Counted from the first letter of the stretch, positions 13,467 to 26,667 are shown. The stretch is 64,000 nucleotides of DNA from Cubamyces lactineus (GCA_022376465.1 JACDTU010000004.1:620001-684000), one strand, 5' to 3'. The notes: a model not told the origin generated them from the sequence alone. A program made the numbers and translations.

Positions 13467-16400
13467 TCACCGCTGAAGTGCGCCGTAAGTGGATCCACGG
13501 AGCACTTCAGTAGTCTGCAACATCGCCTCCAACCTCCTCTTCGCCTCTCGCAGTTCGCGCTGATGGTGTTCCAGCTTCCTGTCTAGTACACGCTTCTCCT
13601 CTTCCAGCTTCCCGTGCGTCTTCTGGAGATTGTTGTAGTACGAGCCGAAGTAGATCGCGGACATGATCTGATAAGACGACTTCTTGCGCAAGTACGTCTC
13701 TTGGTCGAGTCGCCTCGCTGGCCATCCAGAGTAGACGCCTCCGGCCTCCGCGATCTCCCCAGAAGTCAAGAGCGTGTGCTCAAGTAGCATGGAGCTATCC
13801 TCCATGGACGCGCCGGAGAGAAGACGTGAGCCTGAGCGCATCGCAGACCTATCACACAACTTCAGCAACCGGCGTGTTCTGCGAAAAGAGGGCACTCACA
13901 ACGAGCCAATCTTCAGGCGGTTCAGCGAGAACTGCCCTCGAGAGTTGATGTGCGCGACAACAGAGCAGTCATCCAGTGCGACGCGATCGCCGAGCTCGAC
14001 AAGGTCGGGCTCGGTCATGAGTCCGATGCGACCACCTGCAGAGATGGCACAGTCCTTGCCAATCTTCGCCCCAAGCGCGCGGAGGAACCACACATAGTAC
14101 GCCGAGCCGCTGAGACAACCCAGGACTCCGCCATTGCCGTAGCCCTTGTATAGCGGCTTGGAGAGGGTAAGATGGAGCTGCCACCGCTGGCAGTATGAAC
14201 TCTCGTCCCAGTTGTACCGCCCCTCCTTGCGGTGACCGATGATAGCCCACTTCGTGGCGACGACCCAGAACAAGGCGATAATGGCCTGGAGGTTCAGCGT
14301 CGCGGCGAACCAGCAGCTAATTAGACCGAAGAGGACGAAGATCTGGCGCGGGCCGTCGTGGAAAAGGTGGAGATGGGGGAAGTGGACTCGGAGTTGGTTG
14401 AGGATCTGTGTGCCGACGACGGCGCCGACCGACCAGTAGCCCGCGGTGAGGATAGCGACAAAGATGTTGATGAGCACGAGCAAGATGTATGGGAATACGA
14501 AGAAGGACGCTTTGCGCTCGTAGTATGCGCGACCGAAGGGTGTGATCGTAGGAGAAGAGTCGTCCACCTCCTTGCCGCCCCTCTTGAAGCAGACCGCTTC
14601 GCCGCTCTCCGAGCCCATCCAGACTGAACCATCCTCGTACACCCCGTCGCGCCGTCCGAGCGCGCCGGAACCCATGACCGTGCGCTTCCCGACGGTAGTG
14701 CCTGGCAGGAGAACCACACGATCTGCGATCATAGCGCCATGCCCGATGACAACCCTCGCGGAGCCGAGCCCATCAGTCGTGAAGATCTCCGAGCGCGAGC
14801 CAAAGACGACATCGTCGCCAATCTCGAGTAGCTCTGGATCTGGACAGTACACGCCGGATCCTGGCCAGTACACGCGCTTCCCGATTTTGGCACCCATACA
14901 TCGCCAGATAATTGAAGTCATCTCGTAATGCGTGCCGACGATGTCGAACGCGCGTTTCAAAGCTCCCTGACTGAGCAGGACGCTGTTGATGTACCGACGG
15001 AGAAGGGCCCATTGAGACGTCTCTGTGGCAGGACCTGCGCGGTTCAGGCCCATGAGACGTTTGAGTATGATGGCAAGGATGACTTGGCAAAGTGGTGGGA
15101 ACAGGACGCGAACAATGCGGGCAAGACTGTGCCAAGCAACACGGTTCGGAGATGCGAACCACACAATGACGCGCTCAAGCTCGGAGCCGAGGTTACTGGG
15201 CGGAGCGGGTTGAGCGAGGAGGATGTAAAGCGCAGCGAACCAAGGGACATGGGCAGCGACCTTGACTATGAGGATAACGGGGGCGCCAACGAAGAGCTTG
15301 AGCGCCCAATGAGGTTGGGGAGTAACGGCGCGGGCTGCCTGCGCGAGATGGTCCGGGGAAGGCTCGTCGTGAGAGGAAGCGTGTGGCCCGTAGACTGCGC
15401 CATCTGGGATAACAGCGCCAGGCGAGATCTGAGTGTACGTGTTGATCGACGCACCACGACCGACGACGATAGGATCCAGACGGAAGCAGCCATCTCGCTC
15501 GACGCAGAAACCACGAACGAGAGCGTTGTCGATACGACATCCGTCATGGAGGGTGAGGAGATCATACTCGCCGAGCTTGGCCTTGGAGTCAATACACACA
15601 CCCTTGCCGATCTTAGCGCCCATCATGCGGAAGTACAGAGCTTCGAGGTAAGGGTGAAGAGCAAAGATACCGCGTCCCGAGCATCTCAGAAATTGGTTCG
15701 TGATCCACCAGCGTAGATGGTAGTTGCTCCAGAACCGATAGATGCCAGGCTTGTAGCGACCGATGACCACCCATTTGAACGCGACGCCGAGGAGAGGGAA
15801 GACGATTCGAGTCACGAGCCTTGAGCCGACGATGGCTAAAAGCAAACACCCCAAGCGCACCCAGTAGCCAGAGGAGACGAACTGGGTGAACAGCGAGAGA
15901 ATGTATACGATACCAGTCCAAGTGAATGCGGCTTTCAAAGGATAGAAAAATATCAAAGGAATGGCTTGGATAAGGAGCGACAGGGGGTGGGTCGAACTGC
16001 GACCGCGACTATCTGCAGGCAGGCCGTACTCGAGTGTAGGGAGATCGCCGTTTATTGAGGATTGCTCAGAGGACGCGGTGGAATTGTTGGCGGCGGTGTT
16101 TACAGCGGTCTTGTCGGGACTATCTGGGATAGAAGACTCGTCTGCTTCTATAAGCGACGCGATGCCACTGATCGTGCTGTGCGTAAAGATCGACGGTACG
16201 CGGACGGTCACCCCAGTCGCCTTGCGGATGAGATGAGCAAGCCGCCCGAGGAGTAAGGAGTTGCCGCCAAGCAGGAAGAAGTCACTGTCGCCGGTAATTG
16301 AGGCAGGATCTTTGTCGAGGAGCTCCGCCACAATATCCCGGACGACCAAGGCCTGAGAAGACATGGTACTAGCGTTCCGCTTGGCAATCTCGGCCTCCAT

Positions 16401-18591
16401 CGCATCCCAGTCCACAGAATGGTCAGATCTACGCGCCAACAGCGCGCGGAAGACATGCAATGGCCTCGGAATGGCGTATCCAGGAATAAGGTCGACCAGC
16501 ATTCCCACAATGGCGTTCGAATCGAGATTTGAGGAAGGAGCCGCAACTAACGCCTCAGGAGTACCGTCAGCGCCCCGGCGAACGACGACTTCATCGATAC
16601 CATTGATGCTGCCAATAGCGCGTTCGACCGCATCAACATCCAGAGACACGACGGAGCAAGGGATGGGTTGCGTGAGAGGGGCATTCCTATCTGGAACGGT
16701 AGCTTCGTAATGACGGAAGATCGCGGGAGTGTCGTCGGTCAAGCACTCAATGCCGAGCCGTTGAGCGAGCTTGATCCTGAGAGGCTTTCCAGCGCTGTTC
16801 TTCGGAAGGTCGTCCATGTAAACGACGACGAAGGGCCATTTCGACGGGTGCAGTTGTGACTTGAGCAGATCGAGCAGCTCCGAGAGGCCAATGCGAGGGC
16901 GTCCTGGAACAGGGACTACGACAACACCGATGGTCTCCTGAAGGACATCGTGTGGGACAGAGAACGCAATGATGGACTTGACGCGGTCCTTGGCAGTTGA
17001 GACGATGGCTTCTTCAATCTCGAACGGCGAGATGACTTCACCACCCTTGTTGATGATCTCCTTGGACCGCCCCGTGATGTACAGGTAGCCATCTGCGTCC
17101 ATGTAACCGACGTCCCCAGAGTCAAACCATCCCTCCGACGAGAAGGCAGAGGTGTCGAGAGGCACGTCGGGGCCTGTTTCGTAGCCATCAAACGTCGGGA
17201 GGCCGCGGACCGAGACAGCACCTGTGCTTCCACAAGGCAGTTCGCGCTCCAGATTGAGAGGGTCGCGGATCGACAGGTAGGGACCGCAAGCGATGCCCGA
17301 ACAGCCCGGCCGCTCCAGGGCATAGGTGGTAGGCGGTGAAGCAATAGGCATACACTCCGTCATTCCGTAAGATGGAAGGACAACGGCATCGAACGTCTCC
17401 CGGAGTTGGATGGCAAGTGAAGGTAGAAGACCTCCCGCTGCATTGGCTACCATGCGAATGCGGGTGTCCCTGGATGGCACAATGGTGTTGGGCTTCGAGG
17501 CCAAAATAGCGTGGTGCATCGTGGGTGCGGCGTAGTACCTGGAAGATTTGTGAGTATCAAAGAACGCATATGGGTCCAGTTGAAAGCTTACCAAGTGGCT
17601 CCGCGGGCCATAACGATTGGCCAGAACGCAGTGCTATCGAACCCCGGACACATGATAGTGCTTCCACCGGAGAAGATGGGGGCCCAGAGGTTCCGAACGA
17701 TACCACCAACATGGAAAAGCGGCATCATGTTCACTAACAGACGAAGTGATGTGGGTCACAGGAAACTGGCCATCTAACGCGGTGGCACTCACTATTGACA
17801 TCGTCCGGTCGTAAATCCCAAGAACGCATGACTGCACATGTGCCGACAATGAGCGAGCGCAATGTGTATGGGACAACCTGACCAAGCGTGCCATGTGAGC
17901 CATGCATATCTGACAGTAGCAAGTTGAACCAAACCTTCTTCTTCCCGCTGGTCCCTGAAGTATGGAGCACAAGGGACTGGTCGTACAGGCCATGAGGTCT
18001 TGATGGCTGCCTGTTGCTCTTCTGGACTACAGACCAGCTATCCTCGTCAACGCCGTCTTCCATGACCGACATGTCGAAAAGACCTGTGGGACCCTCCAAA
18101 CGAGGGTGGAGGAAGACGATCTCGCATCGGAGCTCCTCCCGAAGAGATGTCAACTCGAGCCTGTCGACGGCATCCGTAGTGGTGAGGATGGCCTTCGCAC
18201 GGAGACGACGCGCATCATCGCGTAACTCTCCTGCAGTACACCCTGAGTTCACAGGAGCGCATGTGTGATAGCTAGATATGGCCAGGAGTGCGACCGCGTT
18301 CTCCGAACTGGTTGGGAGAACGACCATGACGCGGTCGTTGGGCCCCAGATGGTCCTGAAGGCCCGAGGTCGGCAGCACGAACTTGGAGATGAAGTGGAGG
18401 AGGGCATTATGAGTTACGGGAGGACGTTTGGCAGAGACGGACCAGAGGGCGGGGGTATCAGTGGAGCAGAGACAGTCGAGTAGCGTCGAAACCCGGCCAG
18501 AATCGGTGACGGACTGAGCGAGCTGATCACCGAGAGAGACACCAGGCAGAGGGTCCGCGAGGGAAGCGATAAATGCCAAGGGGACTGACAT
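13467..18591 (-). CDS. Pls-like adenylation/carrier enzyme with three membrane-linked C domains
   Basis: Five exons (18591-17935, 17877-17793, 17733-17592, 17538-13900, 13848-13467) give 1,634 residues. An adenylation domain fills about the first 590: SGTSGKKK near 212-219, MPLFHVGG in the A4 region, YGMTE at 352, GWFDSGDVGYMDADGY, and the catalytic Lys of NSAGKPL at about 546. A carrier domain follows, with the phosphopantetheine Ser of GGNSLLL at about 722. Three modules of hydrophobic helices plus hexapeptide-repeat domains come next, each with a GAKIGK turn (MMGAKIGKGVC, MGAKIGKRVYWPG, LGAKIGKDCAIS). A short coiled coil (KLEEEKRVLDRKLEHH) ends the protein. The A-T-TM-C1-TM-C2-TM-C3 order is that of epsilon-poly-lysine synthetase. 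The A4 region has FHVGG rather than the Asp that anchors an amino group, and WYYAAPTMHH resembles oxalyl/acyl-CoA ligases, so the monomer may not be an amino acid. Confidence 0.85.
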
Positions 18592-20618
18592 GGTGCTGCT
18601 GAATTGGGGCTCGGAGGGGACCTGCGAGGGTGTGGGGATGCTCAAGCACGCAGGGGCTACAAAAGGGGGGCTTTATTACAAACGAAGAAAACATATTGAA
18701 CGGAAGAATAAAATATGTTGGAGGGGTGACAAGCGAGCAACTACTGTGCGGCGCTGGGTGTGTGTCGCAGAGCGATGCTTCTGGGAGCACGATCTGGCAA
18801 GGTAAGCGCTGAGAGGTGACTGACGTTACCGACCCGATGTGTAGGAAATGCACATACCGATGAACGGGCTCCGTTTGAACAGCCCCGGGCCCGGCGATAA
18901 GGTGGGCGAGACTGGACCCCGACATGCTAGAGGACTCGGGATGGACATTCCCCTAGTGACCAATCAATCGGACGCGCATGATGTTGGCGCGATCCGTGTA
19001 TTCGCCCATCCGACTCGTCGTCTTCTGAACCAGTTACTATCGAGGTCCACCGCACGCACATCCGACGAACTGCATGCCACCCGGTGTTCTGGCTTAGGCG
19101 GTGCATGCGCACGCTTCTCTAGGCCCCGGGTCACCCCGTCGGGGCTCAGGGCAGGCCTCGAGGCCCGCGCACCCAGTTCGGGAGGGCATTCGCATTGATG
19201 CATGTTGAAATTTCCTCCTTGGGCTAGGTCTCGAAGGGGTCGCCTCGAGTTATGGTCTCCGCATCCTCGCGCGACACGGATGACCGGTTACTGCACATCC
19301 GCTATGGATGCGGTGTACACCTTGCGCTGTTGCAGATGGGTACATCGAGTTCAACAGTCCTCGGTGGGACCGTCGTGCATTCCGCACGTTGCCTGTGCTA
19401 TATATCATGACAATGCTGAAGCACTGTCCAGAGATTTGCCAGTTGACCAGGGCCGGCCTCCGCTGCGGCTCGGGCTGTCAATGCCATACTGCCCAGCTAT
19501 GCCAGTGATTACTTGTGCTGCGTTCGGCTAGAACAGCGTCCGCAGGTGCTACCCGACACCCGCTGGCTTAACGCTAGCTGCGAGAGAAGATCTCGGCTAG
19601 CAGGCTTCCCTGTGAGAATTGCGCGGTCAAAAGCGCTCTATCCGGTTCATTCCCAGGCATTACCATATCGCCCGACAAGCACCGGTGTGGAGCGGTAGCT
19701 CATGGTCGGGAACCGACAAGTTTGAGAACTAATAATCCTTTTCGCGTTCGTAGCCTTCTTGGTTGTGAAGACCCCCGAGTCTGTTCGAGTGATACCGATG
19801 GTACGGATAAGGCGACTCCAGTCGGCGCTTATATGACGATGCGTTGAAAGTGGAAAGCACAGCAAACGCTGTCTTCCAGCATGACAGACCATCAGTATAC
19901 AACATGTAACACCTGGAAAATCAATACGATGGAAACTCTTACATTAATAGCTTGTGTGGCGGTATGGTGCGCTATAGCGTTCTAAAGCATCGCCATTGAG
20001 CCTTGGCATCGAACAAACATCACCGAAGACTTGCGGAACGCCGTCGTAGGGTTTAGTCATCCCGCAATCCCAGACTGCACTTGTTCTACCTCCGCAACGT
20101 CCGCGCCAAGACAAACCTTGACGCGGGCATGACGAGGCCGCGATACACGAGCACCCGGACGATAGAGATAGTATTTGAATGGGTGGTGTCTATCACCGGA
20201 TCGACGCCCGAATATCTGTGAAATGACAGTGATGCTCCACCGACGCTCGACAACGGTGAGCGTGTTATCTGGAGCATCTTTGGGGGCATTCATTTGCGTG
20301 CGGTATGAGGGCACAGGTTGTTGCAGCGATATGTAATACCCCTTCGGTACGCCCATCTGACACCGCGCCCCCCGGAGATACACCAGTCTCAGTGCCATCA
20401 TACAGCATGAAGTAGAGGAGCAACGTACTCGATATGCTATTGCTAGCACAACCAGCTATAACTCACTGGAAATTGGCGATAACAGCTTCAGCTCGGATAT
20501 GGTTGCGGGAGGCCGATGAGGTAAATCCAACAGGCCATGGAAAGCCCTCGCAAATACGGGGATGTGGCCATTGCATTACAGCATAATACAGGTCGGTGGT
20601 CAAGCGAATATGACGCAC
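18592..20618. other. Gene-poor 2-kb region
   Basis: The first part is the promoter of the Pls-like enzyme. From about 18.8 to 20.6 kb only short ORFs on both strands are seen, none with conserved motifs. The longest, on the minus strand at 20057-20449 (130 codons), has a plausible but unrecognised composition. No terminal repeats or transposase motifs were found. It may hold a non-coding RNA or decayed sequence. Confidence 0.4.
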
Positions 20619-21424
20619 TTATTTGAGCCACCAAAACAGGATGTAACCTCCAAGGAGGTACAGGAAAACCTTCACTTGTGGGTCTAACCTCTGGAAAGCA
20701 ACGACGCCACCTCCTCCACCTCCGGAACCCGTCGAAGACGAGCCCCCACCGAGGGTGTGGCCTTGGCCTGTGAAGGCGCCCCCAGAAGGGCCAGAAGCAA
20801 GTCGGCGTACAGCCGCCTCGAGAGCGCTGGTTAATAGGACGCGAGATGAGCTCGGTACCGCTTCTTCGAGGGTCGGTATGACGGCAGCTGATACTCACGG
20901 CTTGTTCGCTCCGCGTATCCTCTCGACTTCGGACGATCCCTTCAAGAAGACGAACGTCGGCCTGCGCGACCCATGTTCAGCATCCGATCCTCCTACTCTC
21001 GCTGTTCCAAGCTCACATAGCGGTGATGCGGTACCGGCCAGCAACGTCTTTAGCCTGGTCAACGTCACACTTCAAGAAGTTGGCGTTCGGGTACTGCTTG
21101 GCCAATGCCTCATATGTCGGAGCAATCATATGGCACGGACCACACCTAAAGGCAGGTCAATCACTACATCCAGCGGGTAAAAGCCATTCCATCGGGTTCA
21201 CCATGTCGCATGGAAGTCGATGACCTGAGAGGCTCTAAGCTTACCAAGCAGCCAGAGTGCTTGATCGCACTCACCGAGAGCTTATCCTTCGACTTTGACA
21301 GGATCCCATCAAGCTGAGCGGTATTATCAATGTGAGTAACAGACATGGCTCTGGTCAAGATAGTCGAATGGCGAGGCAGCTGGCGCGAGATGAGAGCAGG
21401 ACGAGCAAGAGAGCGTAACAACAT
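20619..21424 (-). CDS. Thioredoxin-domain protein with C-terminal membrane tail
   Basis: This is a thiol-disulfide oxidoreductase. Five exons (21424-21275, 21224-21202, 21145-21017, 20961-20899, 20826-20619) sum to 190 residues. The first 33 or so are Arg/Leu/Ser-rich without acidic residues (MLLRSLARPALISRQLPR), like a mitochondrial presequence. The Trx domain shows ATWCGPCH (active-site CGPC, rebuilt across intron 2), KCDVDQAKDVAGRY, and the cis-Pro loop MPTFVFLKG. After ALEAAVRRL comes a Gly/Ser linker and a hydrophobic C-terminal segment (VFLYLLGGYILFWWLK), which looks like a tail anchor. An internal ATG at 21346 (MSVTHIDN) would give a form without the leader. The gene is divergent from histone H4. 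The targeting signals are inference. Confidence 0.88.
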
Positions 21425-21668
21425 CGCGAAGTGCACACGATAGCCTCCGGACAGCACCAGGCACGACAGGCGCCTATTCTCAAACGCGCTTTCCCCAGAT
21501 CACGTGCTTAAAACCAAACAGGCGCAAACGTGCATGGTTTACAGTCGCGGAACGCGTTCGACGTGACTTGTCTTTCAACCACCATCTTCCTCCTCAGAGC
21601 CACCGTCCCTGCGACGCTCACGAACAACATCATCTACACCTCCAACCTCACTCACACGCCTATCAAAC
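21425..21668. promoter_or_regulatory. Divergent promoter of the thioredoxin protein and histone H4
   Basis: The two start codons point away from each other across 244 bases, so the spacer must carry both promoters. A CACGTG core lies at 21501-21506. The H4 leader (about 21570-21668) is rich in C, A and T and lacks G runs, typical of a fungal histone 5'-UTR. Confidence 0.55.
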
Positions 21669-22154
<486 letters not shown>

Positions 22155-22352
22155 GCGATTGCTCTTCTGCGTCTATGATGTATGGCTATGTCCCGTGCGT
22201 TCCAAGCACATGTATTATAGTGTCCCAGCCTACCCTACGTTTTGTTGCTGATGAATACCATGCCCATTGTATCGTGGAACACCAGTCTTGGTTCTGGGTT
22301 AATTCAACTTCAGTATGCGTGTCAGGGCTATGTTACAGCGAAGGAATGTCGT

Positions 22353-24167
22353 CTATTCAAGCAGCTGCAGTGCGTGATCGATGTCCTTCTCGAAGTCATA
22401 ATGCCAGATTGATTTCCATTGATCCTGCAGGCTTGTGCGCAAACTTCCTAGGGAGTATTCAGGCTGGCCGTGGAAGTCATAGTTTCTGCCAGTGTGGAGA
22501 CTAGCGTCCCACACGCTTTGGGCACGAGGTCGCCGGACGTCGGAGTAGGCCTTCAGCGCAATCTGAGAAGAATTAGGTGGCTTTGTTCCCACATATGAAC
22601 CGGGATGCATACCTCTACATTCTCGGCGGTGGTACTGGGGTGGCTCAAAAGTCGAGCTAACACAAATGCGTCCTCGATACCTTGTCCAGCCCCGGCTCCC
22701 AGGTGAGGCAGCATCCCATGGGCCTATGCGAACGATACCACGTCAACGCTATCCCATACTAGCGTCACACTGGAGCCCAGAGGTATAGGGAGCGCACGTA
22801 CTGCATCTCCGAGAAGAGCAACGCGGCCTTTGGCGTAGCTCCCCAGTGGCGGGTGGACGACGTGGACCGCCCACCTGCTCACCTTCCCCGGCATGCACCG
22901 GAGCAGCGTAAAAACGTCGGGACCCCAGCCATCGTATTCCTTCTGGAGCTCCTCCCGGGCGACCTCCTCCACCCATGGCGTGCCCTTCGCCAGGTCCTGG
23001 GATCCAATGGGAACGTCGTATCTGGCCGTGAACGCCGCAACGTTGATCTGGACGAGAAGCCCCTCGGTCAGTCTGACTTACGTCCCCCAAAGCGCTCCAC
23101 AGCCCGGCGGCCGCACTCACAAGCTCTCCGTTCTTAATGGGAACGACGATGATGTGCTAGAAAGGCGGCTCGGTTGCCATACGATAGGTGGTACGTTGCG
23201 CGCTCCTACGCACCTTGCTCGGGCCCATGAAGCACGCCGGGATGTCCTTCACGTCGGTCTTGAACCCCGCCGCCTCGAGGACAGCGCGTGGAATCAGTCC
23301 ACGGTAAGCCATCGTGTTTCCGAACGCGAGGTGCGCCCCCGGCTCGCCACCGACCACGTAGTCGCGCACGGTGCTGCGGATCCCATCTGCGCCGAGGACG
23401 ACGTCAGCCTCGTGGATGCTTCCGTCCGCAAAGTGCACAATCAGGCGGCGCGGATTGGCGGGCGGGTCCGATTCGGAAACTGCGATGCAGCGTTTGCGGA
23501 AATGGGTGCTTCCCGGATTCACGACACCGACAAGCGCGTCCAGGAAGGCGGCACTGCGAGAGTGACAGGTGAGCGCGCGTCGTTCGAGAATCATTGGTCG
23601 TAGAAGGGGTTCTGCCTCTTCGGAATGCAGAAGCTGTGGCGTGGGCTCTGAGAATACGTACCGGTGCATGCTGATACTCTCTTCGTCCGGCGACATGGGG
23701 TACTGGAGTGCGTGTGAGAACACTCGATCGTCGTAGTGACCTCGGAGGACCCTACCTCGTAAACAAGCTCGTGTCCTTCCAGGCCAGAGAAAAATCTGAA
23801 GCCTTTTGGCTTAAGCTCAGCGGGATTGGTGCGCTTGAGGACCTCATCGAGCACACCAATCTCCTTGAGTACGCGTATGGCGTTTGGACCTAGACCAAAT
23901 TAACTCTTCTGTTCTCGAAATGTAGATGGAACCGCCTGTGAGCCCACCTATGCCGATTCCCGCACCAACCTCGCCAAAGGCTGCCTGGAGAAGAAAGTCA
24001 GCTTCTCGTGAGGAGGATATATTCAATTGGCCAAGAGAACCCACGGCAGCCTCGAATATGTCCACAGAGAGACCGCTTCTCTGTAAAGCGACCGCGCATG
24101 CCAAGCCACACACTCCACCGCCGATGATGGCGACCTTGAGGGGTTTCTGGGAAGAGGGTTGGGACAT
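22353..24167 (-). CDS. FAD-dependent monooxygenase, salicylate-hydroxylase type
   Basis: A flavoprotein hydroxylase of the PHBH/UbiH group that would use NAD(P)H and O2 on an aromatic or similar ring. From ATG 24167: PLKVAIIGGGVCGLACAVAL (the GxGxxG FAD-binding start), then FEAA|AAFGEVGAGIGIG, which is typical of salicylate-hydroxylase-like proteins. The second FAD signature is VVLGADGIRSTVRD and the third is ALLGDAAHGMLPHLGAGAGQ, rebuilt across the intron near 22723-22820. The C-terminus ends DHALQLLE. There are several introns, each about 50-90 bases. An alternative ATG at 24185 would add six residues. No pathway partner lies next to it, so the substrate is unknown. Confidence 0.88.
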
Positions 24168-25055
24168 GACGTGCCAGTGGATCAAACCAGATGCTCAGAG
24201 TTCTGAGGTGCAATCCCATTGAAATGCCTGTAGCTATATACTGGCTGGTACTCCTAGGGGGACCATAGCTGGCTTGGCAGGACCAGGGCCGCCTCATCTC
24301 TGCGGCACAGAGCCGAATGGATGAGCAAGAGATACTACGAGCGTACCTGGTGGCGCGCATCAACTACGATCGCGGCCTCCTCGAACTGCAGTGGTAGAGT
24401 GGCTGATTTGCTACTAGGTGAGAGGCACAAGACCGTACCGTGACTTACGAAGTCAATCGGCATGAATCCCGAGGTGGGAAAATCAGCGCTGAAGACCTGT
24501 CAGCAATCCCACAGAACGTCAAGACCAGCTGTGCATTCAGTCGTGATCTGGTAGAGTCCGCAATGAGTCCTACGCATGCAGCGCGTTGCCAAGGCTGGCA
24601 CATTTGCGCTGCAACAACGCAAGCTCGTTGACGCTACAGTCGCTACTGCCGAGTACTTGATGCATGACGTCATGCTCACGCTTTAGGCAGCCGGAGGCTT
24701 GTAATCCTAACAATGCCAAACAAAGACGGCATACCACTTACACCTGCGGCGCCTGCTACGTGAAGAAGTGCGGACGTTTACTATAGCACTAGCCCCAGTC
24801 ACACTGCATAATCGCAGGGTCTGACTGCTATCCTTTCCCCGACTCGAGTTACTTGACCAGTACGCCTGACACAATCCACGGACGTTGTCTAGACTGGATG
24901 CAGCTTCGCCCTGAGTACCTCCCAGGTTACACGTGCAGTCTCCTATCCTCGAAAATGTCGGATCGCACCACGCTAGATAGGCTGAGTTTGCGACATATAA
25001 GCTTGGGACCACACTGTGCTAATCTGGTTCCCCAGCTGAGGACTCTACATTCGCG
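24168..25055. other. Intergenic between the monooxygenase and the kelch-type gene
   Basis: An 888-base divergent spacer that must hold both promoters. Only short unrelated ORFs are seen, and no conserved site was recognised. Confidence 0.5.
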
Positions 25056-26368
25056 ATGATCAAAGGACGTTGGTCTCTTCTCTCCAAGAATGCCGCGCTT
25101 GCCCGCTCGTCTCATTGCTCGTCAATCTCTCCATCTGGCCTCTTAGTCATCTATGGAGGAGAGCTTACGCCTCGTATCCCAGTCGACGCGGGCACTGGCA
25201 ATGACGCAGCTCCTGCCGGATCTCTGCACGCGGTTAATCTGCGACCCGACAACATCTCGTGGAAATGGCTCTTGTTGAACCCATCATCTCCGGGAGACGA
25301 AGCGCTAGATCATCCCGCGATCCCAGAACCTCGGGTCGGTGCTACCACCGTATGGCACAACGACGCGGTCTACATGTGGGGAGGTAGAGGCGGGAAGGAG
25401 ATGACACCTTTCGATACGCGCCAGGTGGGCGTGTGGAAGGCGAGTCTTAATTTGGGCCAGGGCTCGCATGACCTATCGGGTTCGGTGCGTTGGGAGAGGG
25501 TGTTCGCCACAAACGAAGACGAAGCACCTGCGCCTCGCAGCTATCATACCGCCGTCGTGCATGGGGTTAGCACGGTTATTCCATCTCAGGCTTCGCCGTC
25601 AACGATGGCGCACAGGAAGCTGATTGAATATCGCGATGTCCACAGGGCAAAATCTACATCCACGCGGGCTGTCCGGAGGCAGGCAGGCTGAGCACCCTGC
25701 ACGCGTTCGACGTGCAAGCGCGGGTTTGGACGGCCCTTGCGCCGGCCCCCGAACCTGGACGCGGCGGTACATGCCTCGTCGCGACCACTTTGGCGGGATC
25801 TGACTGCGCCCTGCTGCTGCGGTACGGCGGTGCGTCGCGAACTACATGAGTAGTACAACCGGGCACAGTCTCACGCGCCTAATTCTGTATAGCCTGGTTC
25901 TGCGGGCACGAACTGCCCACTACCGCAGGCACGCTCGACATCTATTCCATCGCGGAGAACAAGTGGTACACCGTCCAGCCGGGTCCTGACCCCACCCATG
26001 GCTCCCCTGGTCCTCGTTCAGTCCATGGTTTCGCTCCGTTCCAGTCACGGAACCCAGCACTCGCTGACGCCGTCGCGATCCTCTACCACGGAGAACGCGA
26101 CGCGAGCTCGCTCGGGCACGCGGGCGCGGGCACGTTCTGGAATGATGTCTGGTTGCTCATGAGGACAGGTAGAGACGGTGATATCCTCTCCGGATGGGCA
26201 TGGCGCAAAGTCGAGATCGCAGATGGAGACGAACACGTACCGGAGGGGCGGGGCTGGTTCGCGCCCGCCTCATGGTTGGCCGATGGTAACACGCGGGTCA
26301 TCCTGTTTGGCGGCCTCTTGTCGTCCAACGCGCGCTCCGACGAGCTTTGGGAGCTCCAACTGGAATGA
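25056..26368 (+). CDS. Kelch-repeat beta-propeller protein
   Basis: Three exons (25056-25565, 25646-25829, 25893-26368) give 389 residues, almost wholly made of kelch-type blades. Recurrent blade features are visible: LLVIYGGELTPR, AVYMWGGRGGKE, PAPRSYHTAVVHGGKIYIHA, LLLRYGAWFCGHE, and RVILFGGLLSSNARSDELWE (hydrophobic run plus double Gly, then aromatic residues). There is no signal peptide, so a cytosolic scaffold or nitrile-specifier-like role is more likely than a secreted galactose oxidase; the copper ligands of that enzyme are not seen. The best-known cytosolic relatives are scaffold or cell-polarity kelch proteins. The precise role is not assignable. Confidence 0.82.
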
Positions 26369-26667
26369 TCGGTAAGTACGCCTTTTCATTGACCGATGGT
26401 CCATTCCGAGACAAACGACATATGCATCAGGGGAGCTGATCACTACCGCTACTCTCGTACTAGCACAGGATTGCACGGTGGTTGAAAATCAGGTGAAAGC
26501 AGCGCCCTTTATCTTTGCTGTTGTAAAGATAGTCCAGGAAGAAGCAGGAGTCCGCATTGGCCATGCATACGTTCAAGAAGAAGCAGTGCTGCGATATCGA
26601 CAATCTGCAGAAGGCGCATCCAGACGCCGGCGGTAGCGTCACCGTCGCCATGTCGCACCCGGGTACA

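Noticed and set aside
14928..15716. 262-codon + frame opposite the Pls-like enzyme
   Set aside because: Antisense shadow of the conserved C1/TM coding region on the minus strand.
25056..26368. Galactose oxidase or other secreted copper oxidase for the kelch-type protein
   Set aside because: No signal peptide and no copper ligand pattern; only the propeller fold is supported.
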